From: Chamaelirium japonicum
Lineage: Eukaryota > Streptophyta > Magnoliopsida > Liliales > Melanthiaceae
Direction: 5' to 3'
DNA: 64,000 bases
Assembly: GCA_947650365.1 (NCBI GenBank)
Contig: OX393553.1
Location: 36,857,526 to 36,921,525 of the forward strand
Position 1 is the stretch's first letter, and the number at the start of each line of letters is the position of its first letter. Made by a program: the position numbers and the translations under genes. Positions 52,790 through 64,000 of the stretch are shown in pieces. The notes beneath the pieces are model-generated. The model ran no database searches and was not told the origin of the DNA. It saw nothing but the letters and a program-made list of their open reading frames with translations.

Positions 52790-55665
52790 GGGACCATTTG
52801 TAGGCTAGTTCAATTTACCCCAGAAGTAAACTTGGCAATCCAAGCACTTGACTGGTGGATAGACACCGGAGCTAATAGGTCGAGTCAACCTAAAGCTGAC
52901 ATCAGACAATATCCTAATCCTAAGCAATGTCTACCATGTTCCAGAGATTAGACACAACCTTATTAGTGGGTCCCTCCTAATCCAACACGGATATAAACTA
53001 GTATTCAAGTCAAACAAAGTGATTATAACTAAGGGCGTGTCTTTCATAGGGAAAGGATTCATGACTGACGACTTATTTAAGCTGAATACATGTATCCCTT
53101 CTAATAACAATAGTTCTGTTATTTTAAACATTGAGTCTTCCTCTACCTGGCACTCTAGACTAGGTCACATTAACTACAACGCCATCAAAAGAATGATGAA
53201 CCTAAACCTGATACCTAAGGTAGATACCCAACATCACGACAGATGTGAAATCTGTGTAGAAGCCAAATAAGCCAAGAAACCTTTTAGAACAATAGATAGA
53301 GACTCTGATCTCCTCAAATTAGTTCATAGCGATGTATGTGACTCAGGGAGAATCTCGAGAGGTGGTAACAGATACTTCGTTACTTTTATTGATGATCTAT
53401 CTAAGTATTGTTATATTTACCTCATAAAAACAAAAGATAAGGTATTAAACAAATTTAAGGTCTACAAAGCTGAGGCTGAAAACCAGAAAGATAAGACCTT
53501 AAAAATTCTTAGATCCGACCGAGGTGGAGAATATACCTCAAATGAATTATCTATATTTTGTGAAATATCTGGAATAATTCATGAGGTGACTGCTCCATAT
53601 ACCCCTCAATCAAATGGAGTAGCCGAAAGGAATAATAGAACCCTTATGAATATGGTCAATGACATGTTAATCAGCTCACGAGCACCTGAGAACTTATGGG
53701 GGAAAGCCCTATTAGCAGCCAATTTTATCCTTAATCGTATTCCTTCTAAAAACAATAACCATAAGCCCTATGAGCTGTGGAAGAATAGGAATCCCACTTT
53801 GAACTATCTCAAAGTGTGGGGGTGTTTAGCAAAAGTTAGAATTCCGGACAATAAAAGAAAGAAGATAGGACCCAAAACAGTAGATGCTATATTCATTGGT
53901 TATGCATTAGATAACAATGCTAATCAATTTATAGTCTTTAACTCTGAGATAGAAGAAATCTCAAACAACACCATCATGGAAGCCAGAGATGCGATATATT
54001 TCGAAAGTATATTTCCCTTTAAGACTAGAGTTAGAAATCGGAATAGAACCGATGATACAGAAATATGTTCTAGTTCCAATCCAGACATAGGTTCTAGTCC
54101 CATAAGACAAATAGAAGAAGAGTCATCAATTGAGCTTAGAAGAAGTAAAAGACAAAGGGTAGAGAAGACATTTGATGACTTTTATGCTCTATTAATAGAA
54201 GATACTCCTACAACCTATGAGGATGTCATAAAGTCCTATGACTTCCTGTATTGGAAGGAGGCCATTGATAATGAGATTCAGTTAATTATGCAGAGCCATA
54301 CCTGGGAACTGACTGATCTCCCTCCTGGTTGTAAACCCATAGGATGTAAGTGGGTATTTAAGAAGAAATTTAGACCAGATGGTACTATAGATAAATTTAA
54401 GACTAGGTTAGTAGCTAAGGGGTTTAACCAAAAGCATGGAGTGGACTATTTTGATGTATATGCCCCAGTAGCGAGAATAACAACCATTAGAGTCCTACTA
54501 GCCATAGCTTTAATTCCTAAGTTGTTCATTCACCAAATGGACGTTAAGACAGCCTTCTTGTACGGAGATCTAGATGAGAAAATTTATATAGATCAACCTG
54601 ATGGATTTATAACTTTAGGTCAAGAGAAGAAGGTCTATAAATTAATCAGATCACTGTATGGACTTAAGCAAGCTCCTAAACAGTGGCATGAAAAATTTGA
54701 TAGAACTATTCTCGCTTTTAGATTTGAGATAAATAAAATGGATGAATACGTATACTATAAAGTAAAGGAAAATGAAAAGGTTATCCTATGTCTATACGTT
54801 GATGATATATTGATTTTTGGTACGAGTATGCAAATTATAAATGAGGTTAAATCATTCTTATCTCAAAATTTCGATATGAAGGATTTAGGACAAGCAGATG
54901 TTATTCTTAATACCAAGATTATTAGAAAACCCGAGGGATTAATCTTGTCACAAGAACACTACGTAGAGAAAATTTTGAGAAAGTTTTATTATTTTGATTG
55001 TAGTCCTATATCGACACCATTCGATGCTAGCATACACCTAAAGAAAAATCAAGGATTTCCTGCACTACAAAAGGAATATGCACAAATTATAGGATCTCTA
55101 GGATTCCTAACCAATTATACAAGGCCTGATATAGCACATGCGGTAAATAGACTTAGCAGATACACTAATAATCCAAGTGATGAACATTGGAATGCTTTAG
55201 AGATGATCCTTAGATACCTTAAGGGTACAATCTCCTTGGACTATGATTTAGTGGCTATCCAGCTATTTTAGAGGATTATAGCGATACCAATTGGATTAGT
55301 GACTCACTAGATGTGAAGTCAACTACAGGGTATGTATTCCTCCTAGGATAAGCAACAGTATCTTGGAAATCATCAAAGCAGACTGTAATAGCTAGAAGTA
55401 CTATGGAGTCTGAAATGATTGCTCTCGATACTACCTGTACTGAAGCTGAGTGGCTTAGGGATTTACTAATAGATATACCTCTAGTAGACAAACCCTTGCC
55501 AGCTATTTCTATGCATTGTGACTGTAGATCTGCTATAGACAAATACAAACAAGAAAATACAGACGTAAAGATGAATCGTCATTTAAAAGTACGACATAAG
55601 TCATTGAGATATAAAATAAAAAAATCAAATGATTGCCTTAAGTTTTGTAAGATCGGAAAATAATT
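52790..55665 (+). pseudogene. C2 pol: protease, integrase, RT, RNase H
   Basis: Protease start WWIDTGANRS (about 52855, active DTG kept) then frameshift. From 53019 a single frame reads through GAG-pre-integrase (WHSRLGHINYNAIKRM), one TAA at 53268, then 2000 bp open to 55271. That stretch holds integrase with all three acidic residues (HSDVCDSG, RSDRGGEYTSNE, NGVAERNNRTL) and RT (CKWVFKKKFRPDGT, VKTAFLYGDL, active site LYVDDILIFG). A frameshift near 55250 separates RNase H ([39 protein letters not shown]), ending about 55663. Close to functional in integrase and RT but lacking gag. Confidence 0.9.
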
Positions 55666-56294
55666 TAGCCGATCAATTAACTAAAGGCTTATCTAGAACA
55701 GTGATTCTAGAAGCATCGAGGGGGATGGGTTTAAGCCCATAAGAAAGATCACCACGGTAGCAACCCAACTTCACGAAGGTTCATTGGGTATAAACAAACC
55801 GTATAGGTGACTATGAGGAGCACTGATCTCTCCTCCCATCCCTAGGGCTCCAGTGCTTATAAAAGCAAGAGATTATGATGAGTTTTTACTCTTAATAAGT
55901 CCAAGATCCATGAGACAGGGTGTTACCTTGATTGCACCCTTATAAGGACTCACCTATATGTGTAGTTGTGTGGCCACAACAATGAGTATTGGGCGATACT
56001 CTAAAAAACACATGAAAGATACTTGCGCATGGCCTAAATAGCGCAACCCGTCTAGAACCCTAAATTAGCTATACTATGTGTGAATCTTATAAAAGTCTGA
56101 ACCATGGTCCTGGTTCAAGGCATAGTCCACCAAAGTACTACAGACGGATATAATTTTCACTAAGTGGAGGTTCAAATCGAGAGGTACCTACACCCATTAT
56201 ATAGTATAAGGAATCCAGCAAAATCTTTTATATTTTAATTTTTTAAAAATTTTAATATTTATAATATTTGATGTTTTTAAAACATGTGGGGGGT
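55666..56294 (+). other. C2 3' untranslated tail and polypurine tract
   Basis: Non-coding; includes a pol-end remnant (FSRSIN-like near 55665), a GATCACCACGG..CAACCC motif resembling the C1 tail, and GTGGGGGG before the LTR. Confidence 0.6.
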
Positions 56295-56734
56295 TGTTAA
56301 GATTTTTTCTTTAAATGTTTTAAAAACAAATGATCATCATGTAACGTATAACGGCTATAAACGACTACACTAAATAGGATCTAATGGCTGGGCTTTAAAA
56401 GCCCATTAAGTCCAAATAAATGGGCAACCATCAGCACATCTTGGGCTTGGCCTATATAAGAGACCCAAGACCATAGAGCTTGATGAAGAAAAAATTATGC
56501 TTTTACTACCAAAAACTCTGTCTCTTTCATTCTTTATTTATGTTTCGATTTTTGCTACTTGCTGGGTTCTTGAAAGCTACGTTGGGATTCGCTATACACC
56601 CTCTCGAAGTCGTGCCGACGGGAGGGATAGCCTACCGGTTGGGTCGTCGTATCTCTATTAGTCGTTGCCGGAAGACCCACACTCAGAGGGCAATCGACTT
56701 TTAGGACAGCGCTTGTGCGCTTTGACCAAACAGG
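56295..56734 (+). repeat. C2 3' LTR, cut by C3
   Basis: Starts TGTTAAGATTTTTTC, has TATATAAG near 56453 and runs to 56734, where TGTTAGGATTGATG (C3 LTR) begins. The rest should lie beyond the window. Confidence 0.75.
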
Positions 56735-58853
56735 TGTTAGGATTGATGTGTTCTAAGCTTGTAAAACTTTATGTTTTGGTCTAATAAAGATTGATAGTTA
56801 TTATATGAGATGCATATAGGTACGTAACATAATTACGTATTATTTTAAGAACAGAGAGCCATGGTTATATGGTAGTCCACTGAGTTGAAGACGGAGTGGA
56901 TTGGTCCCATATCATCTAAATCAGTTCACAGCTATGATCAGGTTGGTCGTCTCATCATGATAAGCTGTTGGCGATGACAGTTCATGGGAAGTCTTCACCA
57001 TGGTCATCACCAGGCACAGTGTCTATGGCTAAACGGAACTAACACGGTGTACAGATTAGTGAGCAAACACTGGTATACTAAGCCGTGTTTCTACTTAGGG
57101 TAAAACGGTCCTAAACCCTGAGGAGCCACGTCTGATGGACTAACCAGTTGCGTGGTGCTTTAGCGCACCAATGTGTGAGGATCCGTATACAGTGATCCAA
57201 AATCACGGTGTACTGGGTTACCCGGCTGGCGTTGCATTAGCGTGTCACTCCTGCAGGCCATCTACACCCCTGAAGGGAGGTGCGTTCCTTGATGTGACTT
57301 ACACTGTACCAAACCCAGGCATGGTGGTCATCAGTTTGACTATTGACCAGGTTCGATTACTCGACGGGGTAATCAGAGGTATGATGTATAAGTCAACCTG
57401 GAAGGAACCAAGTCATATGATCATTCGAGTCTGACGGTAGTCTCTATCGCTCGAAGTGAATCATGGCATCAAGTGGAGGGACAACGTGTTTACCACTACT
57501 AAGTGGAGAGCAGGGGTATAATGGAGAACATAGTAAGGCCGGGTGAATTGGAGTGCAGCCTGCGTCACACTCGAGGTGGCCATGCAAGTTAACTCGAGCT
57601 CAGAGGATCGATGGTACACTCGGGTAGTGTGTCGATCGAGCTTGAGTTGGAAGCCATGAACCCCGGTCCCTGATGGTTTCACCTTATCAACATTATGTAC
57701 GGTTCTTGAACCGTCTCCTCGGAACACCATAAGCATTATGAGGAAGAAAGAAGTATACGCTTCGTGTGTGCTTGGCACTAGAGCACGGTAGATGCGTAAC
57801 TACATGCGAGTACTAAGAGGTATGCCCGAGACTAGTACAGAGGCGCAGGTAGTAATCCCTAGCCATAAGTGAACTTCGTTGCATAGGTGCGACGTACCGG
57901 GGTATATTGCGAGTTGACTAGTTGACTTTGCTAGAGGCACCCTTCGGTGGCCTCAGTTAATAGTAAGGTAACTAGTAAAGATCACTTAAGTAGTGGCCGC
58001 TATGTCTCGCACACTAGAAATGGTCAAATTGAGGCGTCAGGGCATTTTGGTAAAAAACTCACTCTGCCGGACCTCACTTATGGCCGACCCTAGCAGTGGG
58101 AGACCATGCTAGGACTGGCCTTATGTTGTAGGGATGAGAATCCCTCATCTATAGGGCCGGCCATATAGATAGGGATAGGGCTTTGAAACGGTCAAAATAA
58201 GCCCTAAAAAGTGGGAAAACGAATAAATAGAAGAAGAGATAAAAGGGTGATAATGGAGAGATAATTGAGGGAGGTTCTTATCCCCTTGGATCCTTATCCA
58301 AGGGGGTAGGCCGGCCCTATATAAGGGACCATATGGGGCCGGCCATATAGATGCCAAAATTGAACTCCCTCCCTCTCTCATCTCTCTAGTTCTCTCCCTA
58401 ATCTCTCTCTACTTTCCCGCTTGCAACTTCGTCTTCCTCGCGTGAAGTTTCGTAGAAGGAGAAGGGTCATTCTTCGGAGGCACTCAAAGATCCGAGAGCG
58501 ACGTTCCGTGCATCATGTGAGATCGGGTGAATAAGAAGGCATCATACCATCGGCATCTTCACGAACGATCTTTCGTCTTCATCGACAAAGAAGATAATTC
58601 TCCGCGGTTAAAAGATCCGCACGAAGGTATAAATAATCTAACACGTAGATCTAGCGAGCATTATGATTTGCATACATGCTAGATAATCATTACGCTAGAT
58701 TACCGTTAGGGTGTTTGATTCACGTGCATACACATGCACACATATGTAGATTAGTTTAAATGAAAGTTTAAATCGTGTAACGTGCACCATGAATGATCTT
58801 TCGACGCAAAATTGTTTTTGCTGTGAGACTCTACCATGGGATTATTTCCAACA
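56735..58853 (+). repeat. C3 5' LTR
   Basis: 2119 bp, TGTTAGGATTGATG...TATTTCCAACA. CCTATATAAGGG near 58316 is a likely TATA region. GGGCCGGCCATATAGAT occurs twice (about 58155 and 58338). Confidence 0.85.
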
Positions 58854-58855
58854 AT

Positions 58856-58867
58856 TGGTATCAGAGC
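58856..58867 (+). other. C3 primer-binding site (initiator-Met tRNA)
   Basis: TGGTATCAGAGC two bases after the LTR end. Confidence 0.93.
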
Positions 58868-60603
58868 CGCATTAGTAGTGTGCGTTTCATGATTTTTCAT
58901 GAAACCATCATGTGTGCGCATGATGAACGCGTGAAATCATCGGGGTTCTTACGCTTAGATCATGCATATGTATATATATTGTGCTTGTTCTATGAATCGT
59001 TCTCGCAGGACACCGCTATAAAATCTAGATCTATGTTTGTGTTTGCTACCGGGGGTCGGATCCTGAGTTAGCCAATGTCTGGATTTGCTCTCTATGTGTG
59101 TGGATATGTAATAGAGTTGTAGATTGGGCGAGTGATGGGGGTTGACCATCCTCGGTTCCCATGGCCTTTTTCCTAGGTATGTTTTCTTTTCTTTCTAGGA
59201 AATTGTGTACGAGCGAGCACTTGCTCGAAACGTACTAGACTTTTTTCGGTTACAGATCGAGAAGAAAGATGTGCCAAAGAAATCCACCATCGGGAGCGTA
59301 AGCGGAACCCTGGAGGATGAAGACGATCCGGCAAAGTGTTCGCGAGCACGACGGAGGAGCCGGACCGGGGGACCTTGCGAAGAAAGCTAGAGGCCTGCGC
59401 TGTGCTAATTAGGTTCAGGGGTCGGACCCTGAACTTAATTCAGTTTTAATGGTTACTTTCTTTATTAGTTATTTATGTTTCATATCGAACCCCGATGAGA
59501 TAATGTGATTATCAGTTTTCAGAGGGATGCATTTCCCCTCCGGTCCAAGCGACTGTTTGAGGATAGGATCCCGCTAGATGACGCCTATTATTTAGTTTAT
59601 TTTTGATATTAGTGGGATCCCATCATATATGGTTATGCCATTATTAGGTCAACACCCGACTAGTCGGGTGTGCCTATTTGGCCAACATCGAAACCTAAGA
59701 TGAGATGGAGATCCATTGAACATCAATTGTCAAATTTATAAGCAAGGCGCCATGACTAGTGTGAGTCCTTTCCAGTGTGTCTGACTTTAGGCTAAGCTCC
59801 AGAGCATTAGCATGATAACCAATTTTGCAGAGCATCGATATTCTCGGAATATGTAATGTGACCCTTGAATGGAGAAATCCACTTGAGGCAGGGACTATGA
59901 TATTCCGAGAATGATTAATGCTAGGCGAAGGGCTTGAAGCGCTAGTGGGAGCATGGTGTGACCAGGGTCTAGTAGATAGGAGGTCGCTACCTTTGCATTT
60001 GCATAAATTCAAACTCGCAAAATAACCCTCATATATAATAAGGGATGCAAGAGAGGACTTTTAGAGATCCTCTGGCCTCCACGGTCAGTCGTTTTGTGTT
60101 TGGGTGGGGATGCATAACTTCACACCCCGTAGGGTGGGAGCTGTGTGCTTCCATGCCAAATAACTTAATGACCTTCCTATGGATATGGCGATTACGAGGC
60201 CAGGACAGAAGGGTCTTTTTCCCACCCTAGTGGGGGCCGCATGAACTCCCGTGTCGTAATTGTTTAGACTCGTGGGTTAGCATCCGAAGTACATGTGAGG
60301 CATTCGTTGCTCAGACAATGGGGATCACGTAGTACTGGCCGAAAGATAACCATGGTCCATCAAAGCTCTTAGTTGGTAGATTTGGATAGGGTCAAGGAAA
60401 GGCCCGTGTAAGCGGATTGACGCTGTATGATGCCCCCTAGGGCAGGTACAGTCGATTCTGAGATCTTACATACATGGTTAATTAATCCATAGAGATGGCT
60501 TCGCTTGAGGGTAGCGTTGATATATGGATATAATTAGCTTGTTTTAAAAATCTATAAAAATAAGTTTTTCATGCATTCTTATTATGTAATCTTTTATTTT
60601 CAG
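58868..60603 (+). other. C3 long 5' leader
   Basis: About 1.7 kb between PBS and gag with no long frame or domain. Short inverted segments occur (CATTCTCGGAATAT-like near 59835 and TATTCCGAGAATG near 59901). Confidence 0.7.
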
Positions 60604-61407
60604 ATGACCAAGTTAGACCCCCTGTCCGATATCCTAAATGACCACAAACTTACCGGTCCTAACTATGAGGACTGGAAGTGCAACCTGTACCTGGTCTTAA
60701 GGATTGGTAAACATATGACAGCCATGAATGACCCTGAGCCAGATTTGCCAGGACTCGATGCCACAGAGGCACAGTTAAAGGCATTCATTGACAAGAAGGA
60801 ATCTAATGAAATATGTAAATGCTATATTATAGCATCCTTGCAAACAACTCTGCAGAAGCAGGTCAAGGAGATGCCCAACGCTTCTGACATGATGTTGTAT
60901 CTGAAGGAAATGTTTGAAGGTCACAATCGCGTTATGCGATACCTTACCATCAAGAAACTCGTCGGCACTAAGATGTCTAATGGGACGCTAGTTCGGGAAC
61001 ACATGATAAAAATATTTGGGTTCCAGAATGAACTAGCAACCATGAACATTGTGCTAGAAGGCGAGGTGATGATAAACATCTTCCTCTCGTCACTGTCTGG
61101 AGCCTTTGAAGGCCTTGTCACCAACTTTAATTTGAACAAGTTGGCTATGACAAATACAGAGCTTCTGGGAGCTCTCCAGGCAGCTGAGGATGGCTTCAAG
61201 TAGAAGGGCGAAGCACTTCACGTGCAACGCAGATCCTTCAAGAAGTCTGGTAAACCTCAGGGCAAGAAACATAAGAAGAAACCTAAATCAGCGCCTGTGC
61301 AAGACTCTACTGGGACCTCTGGGTCTGGCGAATTAAAGAAACCGAGCACGAAGTGTTTCCGGTGTGGCCAGAAGGGTCATTGGAAGAAGGACTGCAAGAA
61401 GCCTTAG
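60604..61407 (+). pseudogene. C3 gag
   Basis: Starts MTKLDPLSDILNDHKLTGPN (an upstream in-frame ATG at 60571 is less likely) and follows the copia gag pattern NYEDWKCNLYLVL, MMLYLKEMFEGHNRVMRYL, TNFNLNKLAMTNTELLGAL. One in-frame TAG at 61201 splits it. After it come a Lys-rich linker and an intact zinc knuckle CFRCGQKGHWKKDC (about 61360-61400). About 268 codons in total counting the stop. Confidence 0.9.
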
Positions 61408-64000
61408 AATGCTGGTGAAGGGGTTTCGGGAAAGCATAAGGTTGCTTGATGGAGAGGTGACTTTAAGCATGGGAACTGAGGCCGTGGCTACTGCTGAAGC
61501 TATTGGAGATGTTAATATTGGTTTTTTGAATAATAAGACTTTGACTCTTAGAGATGTTTTTTATGTACCGTCATTGAGACGTAACTTGATTTCTGTTTCT
61601 TCTTTAGTTAATGAAGGTTATTCAGTTTATTTTGATGCTTCTGGTATGTCGTTTAAGCTGAATGGAACTTTTATAATAAGAGGAATGGTTCAGAATAATC
61701 TCTATATTGTCAGTCCTAAATTTGAAAAGAATAACATAATAACTTCAGCATTTAATATGAATTCATCTAAGCGTAAGAAACCTTCAGAAAATTTAACCCA
61801 ATTGTGGCACTTACGACTTGGGCATATTGGCTTAGACATGATCTATAGGATGGTGAAGGTCGGGCTTCTGGAAATAGATCCTACGAAGATCCTTCCCACC
61901 TGTGAATCCTGCCTGGAAAGCAAGATGACCAAGAGGGCCTTTAAAGGCAAAGGAGTAAGTGCTACTGAGGTATTGGAGTTAATCCATTCAGATGTTTGTG
62001 GACCCATAAGTGTCAAGGCGATAGGAGGCCATGAGTACTTCATCACTTTTACTGATGATTACTCAAGATATGATTATATTTACCTGATGCAATGGAAGTC
62101 TGAATCCTTTGACATGTTCAAAGAGTTCAGGGCTGAAGTAGAAAAGTAGACAAACAAATATATAAAAACCCTTCGATCTGATCGAGGAGGTGAGTACCTA
62201 TCTAACGAGTTCCTTGGGTATTTGGTGGAGCATGGGATAACATCCCAGTTAATTGCTCCAGGTACCCCACAACAGAATAGAGTTTCCGAGAGAAGGAATC
62301 GAACCTTGTTGGACATGGTTCGCAGCATGATGAGTTATGCCAGTTTACCAATGACCTTTTGGGGGTATGCCCTATAAACAACAGTTTATATTCTGAATCG
62401 CGTTCCGTCTAAGTCAGTGCCTCAGACCCCTAGAGAACTGTGGTCAAAGCGAAAGCCTATGCTACAGCATTTCAGAATATGAGGATGCCCTGCACATGTG
62501 CGAAGGGATAAGAGGGAAAAGATGGAATCTAAATCCAGAGTATGCTTATTTGTAGGGTATTCCAAGGAGACCAAAGGAGGACTATTTTATGATCCTAAGG
62601 AAAAGAAGGTAATCGTTTCTACGAAGGTCTTTTTTCTAGAGCAGGAATATATTATGGACCACAAGCCTACTAGTAAGGTAGTTCTGGATGAACTACTAGG
62701 TACTAGATCAGAGAGCGCATCCGAAAGCATAGTGGGAGCTGACATCACAGACACTAATATACCAGATACTGTAGAACCTATTCATCCTGTAACACAACCA
62801 CCACCTTGTCGCAGTGGGAGAAGCGTCAGAGCTCCTGACAGATACTATGGAGAAACCTTATTGGTTGATCCAGAAGGTCAGGAGGATGACCCACTGAGCT
62901 ACGATGAGGCAGTAGGAGCTTCTGACGGCTCTGACTGGCAAAAAGCTATGGAGGCAGAAATTGCATCAATGTCCCATAACGTTGTCTGGACTCTTGTTAC
63001 ACCATCATCCAATATTAAACCTATTAGGTGTAAGTGGGTGTATAAAAAGAAGAGAGGATCCGATGGTACTATTGAGATTTATAAAACTAGATTAGTTGCC
63101 AAGGGTTATACCAAGAGAGAAGGAATCGACTTTGACGAAACCTTCTCGCCGGTAGCTATGATAAAGTCTATTCGGATCCTCCTATCTATTGCAGCCCATT
63201 ATAACTGGAAGATCTGGCAAATAGATGTCAAGACAACATTTCTCAATGGAAATTTGGAAGAAGACATTTATATGATGCAGCCACCAGGTTTTGAGTCAGA
63301 GGGTCAGGAACATCTAGTTTGCAAGTTGCAGAAGTCCATTTATGGACTAAAGCAAGCATCTAGAAGTTGGAATATTTGTTTTGATCAGGCAATCCAGTCA
63401 TATGGATTTACTCAAAACGAGGATGAACCATCTGTATACAAGAGGAGTGATAAGACTACAGTGATATATTTGATACTTTACGTAGACGATATTATGCTCA
63501 TTGGGAATGATGTTGGAACATTGTCAACGGTAAAGGTCTGGTTGTCAACACAGTTCGATATGAAAGACCTAGGTAAAGCGAGTTATGTTTTGGGGATCAA
63601 GATAACATGAGATCGCCAGAACAGTATTCTCTCGCTGTCACAGGCCGCGTATATAGATAAGGTTATGGCTAGGTTTGACATGCAAAACTCCAAGAAGGGT
63701 TTTGTGCCATTTAAACATGACATAAAACTGTCTAAGGATCAATGTCCTAAGACACTTGAGGAGAGAGCAGGTATGCAGAAGATACCTTATGCTTCGGCAT
63801 TAGGTAGTCTAATGTATGCTATGCATTGTACAAGGCCAGATATCTATTTCGCAGTAGGCATGATGGATCGGTTTCAGTCGAATCTGGGTCCAGATCAATG
63901 GACAATTGTGAAGTGTATACTCAAGTACCTTCGTAGAACAAGGGATTATGAGTTGGTTTACACTGCACAAGAACTGACGCCGATTGGATATACAGATTCT
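61408..64000 (+). pseudogene. C3 pol: protease remnant, integrase, RT, start of RNase H
   Basis: After the gag stop the frame shifts. The protease lacks its DSGA active site and starts at FRESIRLLDGEVTLSMGTEA, then LRDVFYVPSLRRNLISV. GAG-pre-integrase: LWHLRLGHIGLDMIYRM. Integrase: HSDVCGPI, RSDRGGEYLSNE, NRVSERRNRTLL; all three acidic residues are kept, with stops at 62147, 62377 and about 62479. RT runs from about 62940 (CKWVYKKKRGSDGTIEIYK, IDVKTTFLNGNLEEDIYMMQ, active site LYVDDIMLIG). One TGA at 63608 precedes RNase H (SALGSLMYAMHCTRPDI). The window ends at GYTDS. Confidence 0.92.

Larger units (their letters stand above)
52649..56734 (+). mobile_element. Copia element C2, gag-less, interrupted at its 3' LTR by C3
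   Basis: The 5' LTR start TGTTAAGATTTTTTC at 52649 matches the 3' LTR start at 56295. The 5' LTR is cut to about 90 bp and joined directly to the end of gag/protease, so most of the LTR, PBS and gag are deleted. Polypurine GTGGGGGG lies near 56286. The 3' LTR ends abruptly where the C3 LTR begins. Confidence 0.85.
56735..64000 (+). mobile_element. Copia element C3 (runs off the window)
   Basis: 5' LTR 56735-58853, PBS 58856-58867, a 1.7-kb leader, gag from 60604, then pol to the window end inside RNase H. Several stops and a lost protease active site make it inactive. Confidence 0.92.

Overview
The window is nuclear DNA of a flowering plant. It carries a split gene for a chloroplast Hsp100 chaperone, the 3' end of a second plant gene, and a dense set of plant-type LTR retrotransposons, hAT elements, a TRIM, MITEs and dinucleotide microsatellites. 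I cannot name the species. I see no rRNA, tRNA, CRISPR or bacterial operon.

Left part, 1-18.4 kb (gene-bearing). 1-2.9 kb holds microsatellites, a low-complexity inverted repeat, a 40-bp minisatellite and a decayed minus-strand copia tail. 3727-4310 holds the last two exons of a gene resembling the coiled-coil protein SCD2 (plus strand). A complete TRIM lies at 4744-5572 with a perfect 5-bp target duplication. 6226-15577 (minus) is a complete nine-exon ClpC gene predicted to encode 921 residues, with an inferred non-coding first exon and TATA box near 18.17-18.38 kb. The two genes converge. ClpC intron 6 (4.07 kb) is packed with MITEs and foldback elements separated by AT, AG and TG microsatellites. 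One foldback element is itself split by a hAT-like element.

Middle part, 18.66-47.8 kb. One copia element (C1) inserted about 0.3 kb upstream of the inferred ClpC transcription start. It was then broken by three later insertions, each with a recognisable target duplication: a 12.7-kb Tekay-like gypsy element (19790-32465, with a 660-bp hAT inside its 3' LTR), a 4.1-kb hAT with a decayed transposase (33778-37877), and a 6.0-kb minus-strand non-autonomous chromovirus (40879-46863). The outer C1 duplication (CTTCG) is intact at both ends, so the whole 29-kb stack is one nested unit.

Right part, 47.8-64 kb. A minus-strand gypsy (Tat-like) fragment is followed by a minus-strand solo-type LTR with a 54-bp tandem repeat, a second LTR fragment, a 535-bp hAT with a perfect 8-bp duplication, a gag-less copia (C2), and a copia (C3) that sits in the 3' LTR of C2 and runs off the window end.

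Only ClpC looks like an intact host gene. The most unusual structures are a pair of related double-foldback elements in ClpC intron 6, a hAT-like insert with exact TTTCGCGAAA palindromes, and a chromovirus that keeps a long open frame although reverse transcriptase and all integrase catalytic residues are gone.
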